DNA from: Hordeum vulgare subsp. vulgare
Taxonomy: Eukaryota > Streptophyta > Magnoliopsida > Poales > Poaceae
Assembly (NCBI RefSeq): GCF_904849725.1
Contig: NC_058519.1
Location: forward strand, 110,472,881-110,536,880
Reading direction: 5' to 3'
DNA length: 64,000 bases
The position numbers were made by a program, and so were the translations under genes. Under the pieces are notes generated by a model that saw only the letters and a program-made list of their open reading frames with translations, did not search any database and was not told the origin of the DNA. Shown piece by piece: positions 58,378 to 64,000 of this stretch (the first letter of the stretch is position 1; every line of letters starts with the position of its first letter).

Positions 58378-60183
58378 CCAAGGATGACCACTTATGCATT
58401 CTTGTCACAAGAAATATCTTCAGAAGGCTCTTAAGGAATTGGTCGGTCAGTACCAATTGTCGGGTCAGTTTCAACACCCATAGATGAAACAACAACTTTT
58501 TCTACCTCAGGCTAAGGTAGATCGACTTGGATTTCGTGATGATCTTCAACTCGCCTAATGGTTTCGAAAGCCGCCATGTCTAGATTTTCTGGCTGAAGAA
58601 GTTCACACATAAAAAAGAACCACCATGGTTCCTCTTCTTATCCCTGGCCCTACAATACAAGAAGGCATGATAAAATTCAGAGTCTCAACAGACAAACATA
58701 TGATACAAAACGAAGGAAACAACTTACCCTTGGTTGATAACAAAAGGTGCCAACTTCGTGGTAGATGAGTTGCCAAATGAGCGGTGATTCCTGGTAATTT
58801 GAATTAGCAGGGTTGAGAGGTTGTTTTAAAAGATCAGCATGTGGATGAGATGGAGTCAAACTATGAGGCACCTCGTCGTGAAGATTTCGAACAGCTGACT
58901 GGCCGGGTAAGCCGGTCATAGGAATATGAGAACCACTTCGAGCCTGGCGCCTTGAAGCATGTTGGGTCTTCTTAAAAATAAAATTGGATCCAAATAACCA
59001 TCTGAATGAGAAAAACTTACTTTCTGAATGACTCGCCTTGTTTTTGAAGGCAAGGATGCTGAGCCGGAGAAGATAGAAATTACCTTGGCATTTTTGGTGT
59101 GACTTATAGCAGCATCACCCTGATAAAAAATAATTAGCAACTTCAATAAGGGAACGACTCAGGAAGTCAAATTTTACCTCCATAGATGCACCAGCTGATG
59201 AAGACTTGCCCCGAAATGACAAAGTGGTGGGAGCCTCCTTACTCTTCTACTTCGTGGGGGCAGCTTTAGACTTTCTAGCCGGGACTTTCCTTTTCCTTTT
59301 CCAAAAAGGAGAAGAAACCTGCAAGAATCGGGTGAACTAAATAAAAGCAAAAGTACTTCAAGCTTGGGAAAAGTTCTCACAAAGATAAGAAGGAATATTT
59401 AGGTAATTTTCAGACTGCAGGAGCCGAATTGAGAGCATTGAAGGGCTTTAAGCCAGTTTGGTCACACACTGCTTTAGTTTTCCCTAGCAACTTCTTCACA
59501 ACCTTATTTATGTCATCTTGTGTCAAAACTACTTCACTATATCTTTGAGGGTTATCCACACGACCGGAATATTTGCACATAAGAGCACTTGGGTGGCTCA
59601 GGGGGAGGATCATCCAAGATAGCCAACAACGGGTCAAGTCCACTCCAGTTAGACCCCGAAACCGAAGAGCCGCCAATTTTTGGAATACAAAGGCAAACCT
59701 ATCACGCTCCTCTAGAGAGACTTGGACAGGAAGCTCAAAATCCGCTGGGAGGCGATTTGGTCTATAACCCGGTACGGGGTGCTCGTGTGCCGGGGCAGTG
59801 TTTTGACAATAGAACCAAGTTTTAGCCCACCCTTTGGCATGACTTGGCAGGGCGGCAGAAGGAAAGCCGCCATTTTTGCGTCTTTGAATTGAAATACCAC
59901 CTATCTCTTGGCTAGGGCCATCCATGCACTCAGTTTGGCGGTTCAGATAAAAGAATTCCAGGAAGAGTGGAACAGTGGATTCCATTTGCAAGTACGCCTC
60001 ACACAAGACTTGAAATTGGCATAAATTTGATATGGAGTTAGGGGCCAAATCTTGTGGATGAAAGTGAATAAAGTTGAGTGCGTCCCGGAAGAACTTTGAT
60101 CTGGGAGGAGAAAAGCCTGCGAAAAGATGATCTGTGAAAAGACGTTCTCCACCCCGTTTTATAAAGATGGAGATTTGTAGCAT
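58378..60183 (-). pseudogene. Element A antisense gene, 5' exons
   Basis: The first coding exon recognised is 60183-59412: MLQISIFIKRGGE, FSPPRSKFFRDALNFIHFHP, FLEFFYLNRQTECMDGP, then DFELPVQVSLEERDRF and YSEVVLTQDDINKVVKKLLG, with PF04195-like similarity. About 40 residues of D's N-terminus are replaced. Further exons by GT-AG logic are 59318-59178, 59119-59021, 58967-58727 and about 58590-58378, where D cut the exon. Donors such as GGAG|GTAAAA and acceptors such as GATTCTTGCAG are visible. The exon-1 donor is unclear, and stops occur in the last part. This exon order agrees with D's plus-strand gene. Function is unknown. Confidence 0.76.
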
Positions 60184-60780
60184 GCGTACAACAACAACAG
60201 CGATGAATAGATGGGCATCCTTGATTTCTCCGATGAACTTCGAAAGAAACTAGGACAGAGATTTATAGGGGAATAGAAATAACATACCTTCATCAGTTGG
60301 CGAAATGCCAAAGACGCTTGAATGAGCCCGGGAGGGGGCGAGGAATTCATGCAACCTGAAGCAGTTGTCGAAAGCAACCAGATGAAGTGGCAGTAATGGC
60401 GCGACCGGGCGTTCAGGCCAGAGGAAGAAGAAGATGAAAAGAGAGGATAAAAGGTGAAAGAAGGAGCCCTCCACCCATATTTGTAATGTTTGAGGTGACC
60501 ACTGCATGGCACGAAACAGAGAAGCCGTAGTAAAATTTTGAAGGAAACGACGCCTGGGTTTTTGGGATAAAAATGCATGCACATATCGGTCGTGATGTCG
60601 TTATGTCCGCATTAACTTTTGGCAGGTGATGTCATAGGCGGACGACATAAGGAAAAATTACTAAAGGCAGACAAAACTATAAGCCGGCAATTGAAGAAGC
60701 TGGGGAAACACGGATACAAGATAAAGGATAAACCACCTGATGGAAGGAAGAAGATTGATGTGAAGAAGTTCAAGTCAACC
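60184..60780 (-). other. Upstream region of element A antisense gene
   Basis: A TATA-like ACAAATAT lies at 60484-60477 (minus strand), followed by a pyrimidine-rich leader. Minus-strand frames of 110-141 codons run through this leader but have no counterpart in D, so I do not call them genes. Confidence 0.5.
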
Positions 60781-60790
60781 TGGGGCCTAA
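60781..60790 (+). other. Element A polypurine tract
   Basis: TGGGGCCTAA directly precedes the 3' LTR at 60791, identical to C and D. Confidence 0.88.
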
Positions 60791-61308
60791 TGTCGGGGAT
60801 ATAACCCCATGGTTTAACCCACCATACTTGGTCGGGTCAAACCATAGAGAAGACAAGAGGGCGGTCCAAAAGACTTTTCCAGTAAGCCATCAGATGGCCC
60901 AACACTAGAAGACGACGAATTAAGGCCCACAACACGGGAGACGCCAGAAGCTTTCCAAGCTTGGGAGGCAAGATAAAGTAGAAGTGTGATAGGGCGTGAG
61001 TACTTGTTCGACCCGGACTCTGTTGTAGACTTGATACCTCTACCTATATATAAAGGGGACTCCTCGAGCCAAAAAGATCAAGTAAGAAACTCTCGAGAGC
61101 TAGGTTAGCGATTACGCATCCTTGTAATCGAGATCCCCGTCAATATAGAGACCAAAGCAGGTCATAGGCTTTTACCTCCATCGGAGGGGCCGAACCTGGG
61201 TAAACTCATCTCCCGTTCCTGACTAACCCCTTCGAGACGCCATACCACGATGATTGACTCACCTCTAAGTCCGTTCACGCGGACATCTATTGTGACAAAA
61301 CCACGACA
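60791..61308 (+). repeat. Element A 3' LTR
   Basis: 518 bp, starting TGTCGGGGATATAACCCC and ending ACCACGACA, with a TATA-like TATATATAAAGG at about 61055. It resembles the C and D LTRs in layout, but much of the U3 differs, so A is a different subfamily. The following five bases are ATCTC. Confidence 0.93.
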
Positions 61309-62471
61309 ATCTCCGATGGCCATCTTCATCATCCTGGCGAAGGCCATGAAGAGGAGGGAGTAGTTCACCCTCGGGGCTAAGATTTTGTACCAGTAGCTAT
61401 GTGTTTAATCTCTCTATCGTGTTCTTGATATGTCACGATCTTGATGTTCACGGGCTTTGTTAATATAGTTGGATCATATGGTGTTTGTCCCTTGCTATTG
61501 TTGTGATGAATTGAATCTTTCCCTTTAAGATCTCGTTATGTTGGATTGAATATTTTGGTTTGAGAACACTTGATCTATGTCTTGCATGTGGATACCCATA
61601 GTGACATTGGGGTATTCAAGTGATTCACTTGATATATGTTATGACATCAACTTGCAGATTCTGGTGACCTTGGGAACCTATGCGTAGGGGTTGATTGCAC
61701 ATTTTCATACTATGTTCTTCGTTAGAAATCTTGGGGTGTTCCTTGAAGTTCTTTGTGTTGGATTGAATATGACAGATCTGAAACTGTTTGATGCATGTCA
61801 CATAATTTATCCACGGATACTTGAGGTGACATTGGAGTATCTAGGTGACATTAGGGTTGATTGATATGTATCATAGGCTTTATTGTAGTACAAACTCTAG
61901 GGTTGTTTGTTACACTTATAGGAATAGCTCAGAAGATTGATCAAAAAGAATAACTTTAAGGTGGTTCTACTACCTACACCCATTTCATCTTGTTGTTCTC
62001 CGCTAGATAGGAACTTTTATGTGATTCTTTGTTGCACGTTGAGGGATGATCATATGTCGACTATGTTAGCATTGTTGAGAGATTGCACTTGTGAAAGTAT
62101 GAACTCTAGGCCTTATTACTAAGGATTTATACAATGTTTTGCTCATTGTTTTACACTTGTTACCTTGATGTTTTTATATTTTTAGATTACAAAAACCTAT
62201 ATCTACAACCCATACTACACTATAATCACCATCTCTTCGTTGAACTAGTGCACCTATACAATTTGCAATTGTACTTGGTGTGTTGGGAACACAAGACATT
62301 TTTTGTATTTGATTGCAGGTTTGTTTGGGAGAGACCATCTTCATCCTACACCTCCCACGGATTCTTATACTTTAGGTCATCCACTTGCAGGAAAATTGCT
62401 ATTGTCCTACAAAACTCTACGCTTGGAGGCCCAACACAGTCTACAAGAACAAAGGTGTGTAGTACACATCA
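61309..62471 (+). repeat. Element H LTR, 3' portion
   Basis: Its end is set by analogy with E: ACATCA, then a 10-base spacer, then the primer site. It is T-rich sequence with near-repeats of GGTGACATTGG and TTGATATGT-type words around 61600-61870, and no gene. The LTR start is outside the window because A interrupts it. Confidence 0.7.
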
Positions 62472-62481
62472 AGCTCTTTTG

Positions 62482-62499
62482 TGGCACCGTTGTCAGGGG
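62482..62499 (+). other. Element H primer-binding site
   Basis: TGGCACCGTTGTCAGGGG differs from the usual TGGCGCCGTTGCCGGGG at three or four positions. It is placed 10 bases after the inferred LTR end, as in element E. Confidence 0.72.
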
Positions 62500-62595
62500 G
62501 TGAGTACTTGAAGGTATATCTTTATATCTTGCAATTAAATATTTTAGTTTCTTGTGTTTTCACTAGTTTTATTTTATAAAAGAAAACTACAAAAA

Positions 62596-63278
62596 ATGGA
62601 ATTTATGTTGCCTCATTTCCTTCGTCTCTATATTGTCTTTTGCGAAAATGATGGTTCGGAAAATTCTGCTCAATAGTTAGAGGAAGAATTTATGACAATG
62701 CTTAATGTGAAATCCTTGAATGATGAGCATGATAACAATATTGTGGTATGAATTCTCTGAATATCCATGATGCTAATGATATGCAAAGCCACAAGTTTGG
62801 GGATGTTGTGTTTGATGAAGATGCTATTTTTAGCCCCCCCCCAAGTTTTGATGAGAAAATTTATTATGATGAAAGCATGCCTCCTATCTATGATAATTAT
62901 TGTGATGACATTTATGCTATAAAGAATAAGGGTAACCATGATAATTATTTTGTTGACTTTGCTCCCACTACTTTGAGTGAGAAGAATTTTGCTTGTGTGG
63001 GCAGTAATAAAAAATCTATGCTTGTAAATCATGAAAAGAGTGCTTTATGTAATAGTTATATTGTTGAATTCCTTCATGGAGCTACTGAAAATTATTATGA
63101 GGGGGGAATATATGCTTGTAGGAATAGCAATAATATCAAGTTTCCTCCCTATGTGTTCAAAGCTTTGAAGGCATGCATGTTTTCGCTTCGTATGCAAGTT
63201 TATTATTGCTACAATTGTTTGCTTCCAAAATCGCTATTCATAGGAAGTGGGTTAGACTTAAATTTTCTTGTCATGTGA
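62596..63278 (+). pseudogene. Element H leader ORF, acidic protein of unknown function
   Basis: ATG 62596 opens MEFMLPHFLRLYIVF, with TAG after NSAQ (62674-62676). A 1-2 base shift near 62745 leads to the frame 62748-63278: MNSLNIHDANDMQSHKFGD, then PPPSFDEKIYYDESMPPIYD, YFVDFAPTTLSEKNFACV and CNSYIVEF. It is Asp/Asn/Tyr-rich with no catalytic motif I can name. Similar frames are common behind the 5' LTR of Triticeae Athila-like non-autonomous elements. A run of nine C (62836-62844) may have altered the frame too. Confidence 0.62.
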
Positions 63279-64000
63279 TTCAGTATGCTCTCTTGCATGC
63301 CTCAGTTACTACTTGTTATACCAACATCATTGAAATCATCATGCCTAGACAAAAGGCATTAAAGAAAAGTGCTTGTTGGGAGACAACCCAACACTCTTAC
63401 TTTATGTTTTGTGCATTCACATGATTAAGAAACTATGGTAATCATGCTTTATAGCTTTTATTTCAATAAAGTGCCAAGTAATCCTTTGGGATAGTGTGAA
63501 TACTTGTTTGTTTGATTATGTGCAAAAATAGAAACATTGGTGTCCAATATATGAAATATGAGATTTTAATGGAAAGCAAAAATTATGAAATTTTTACAAA
63601 ACATTTCCATGCATATTCTCTGTGTTGTCCTAATTTTTCAGAATTTTTAGAGTGAGGGAAGTATAGTGTCCATTCAGATCTTCACACACTGTTCTGTTTT
63701 TGACAGATTCTGTTTTGCATGCATAATTTGCTTATTGTAATGTTTCCATAGCTTATATTTGGTGATATAAATTATGGTAATGATATAATACATTAGGTAT
63801 CATGTGAGAACAATTATGCATCTTATGTTGAAAGTACCTAAGTGAATGAGCTGTCTTTATTACACTAACTCCTCTCATCAAATTTCGTTAAGTTTTGTGT
63901 GTTTCAAGTTTTCAAGTTTTGGGTAATATACCGGTATGAGGTGAATACCTAGAAGCAAGAATCTAATCTTTGGTATGCTCAATGCAACCCCAAGGTAATA
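63279..64000 (+). other. Element H internal non-coding sequence
   Basis: AT-rich sequence with the GTTGGG/CCCAAC hairpin at 63375-63392, a TTTTTGACAGATTCTGTTTT motif near 63697 and no frame over about 80 codons. No gag or pol similarity was seen before the window edge. Confidence 0.65.

Larger units (their letters stand above)
1..61308 (+). mobile_element. Element A: Ty3/Gypsy Tat-lineage retrotransposon, host of four nested insertions
   Basis: The left edge shows the last 20 bases of a 5' LTR, followed by a primer-binding site. The right edge is a complete 3' LTR (60791-61308) ending in the same CCACGACA-type terminus. A's own sequence is 1-3731, 17119-19887, 29658-29968, 31487-32132 and 58378-61308; everything between is younger insertion. 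Three junctions are proven by perfect target duplications and D's by CCAAG. Joining the segments restores homology with elements C and D, both in gag-pol and in the antisense gene of the 3' region. All reading frames carry stops. The family may be Fatima- or Sakura-like, but this was not verified. A lies inside element H. Confidence 0.93.
61309..64000 (+). mobile_element. Element H: Athila-like element, part; host of element A
   Basis: After A comes LTR-type sequence, a TGGCACCGTTGTCAGGGG primer site, then a leader region with an acidic open frame and the hairpin GTTGGG-AGACAA-CCCAAC (63375-63392). This GCTTGTTGGGAGGCAACCC-type motif is familiar from Triticeae Athila-like elements. No RT or integrase is reached before the window ends. 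The left part of the LTR should lie before base 1, with ATCTC as duplication. Confidence 0.72.

Noticed and set aside
60159..60584. Minus-strand frames of 141 and 110 codons before A's antisense gene
   Set aside because: They overlap each other in different frames, lie in the pyrimidine-rich leader and have no counterpart in D.

Overview
The window is intergenic DNA from a large grass genome, most likely Triticeae (wheat, barley, rye or Aegilops). It consists almost entirely of nested Ty3/Gypsy-type LTR retrotransposons. I found no convincing single-copy host gene, tRNA, rRNA, DNA transposon or CRISPR array. The Triticeae call rests on recognised element types: Tat-lineage elements with a TGGCGCCCACCG-type primer site, Athila-like elements whose LTRs start TGATACGTCTCC, and a LARD-like element with 4.4-4.9 kb LTRs. 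Family names are tentative because no database was searched.

Layout (letters are mine). H (61309-64000, +) is an Athila-like element entered from inside its LTR. A (1-61308, +) is a Tat-lineage element sitting in H; its 5' LTR is cut by the window start and its 3' LTR is 60791-61308. Four insertions interrupt A: B (3732-17118, -, LARD-like, TSD CGTAC), E (19888-29657, -, Athila-like without pol, TSD ACACT), F (29969-31486, -, solo LTR, TSD ATAAG) and D (32133-58377, -, Tat-lineage, TSD CCAAG). D is interrupted by C (39154-49997, +, Tat-lineage, imperfect TSD) and G (50290-51854, -, one LTR plus primer site, near-perfect TSD). The order is therefore H, then A, then B/E/F/D, then C/G. Hand-counted LTR divergence agrees: about 8% for D and about 5% for C.

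A, C and D share one plan. Gag, protease, reverse transcriptase, RNase H and integrase are on the sense strand and end in a conserved PWNIAH motif. A poly(A) signal follows, then a 2.5-6 kb 3' region that carries a convergent gene on the opposite strand. That antisense gene has GT-AG introns, a TATA-like promoter (in A and D), an N-terminal domain resembling Pfam 'putative gypsy type transposon' (PF04195), a coiled-coil-like exon, and a last exon of exactly 626 bp in both C and D. One intron holds a ~70-74 bp minisatellite with an internal hairpin in all three copies. All three sense polyproteins also carry a TAG at the same protease-RT junction. This antisense gene and the shared TAG are the most interesting content.

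All coding regions are decayed. C is the best preserved: its pol is one frame with four stops, but its integrase catalytic Glu is Lys. D has YVDV instead of YVDD in RT. E has gag-protease and an Athila-type 3' ORF but no RT or integrase, so it depended on another element.
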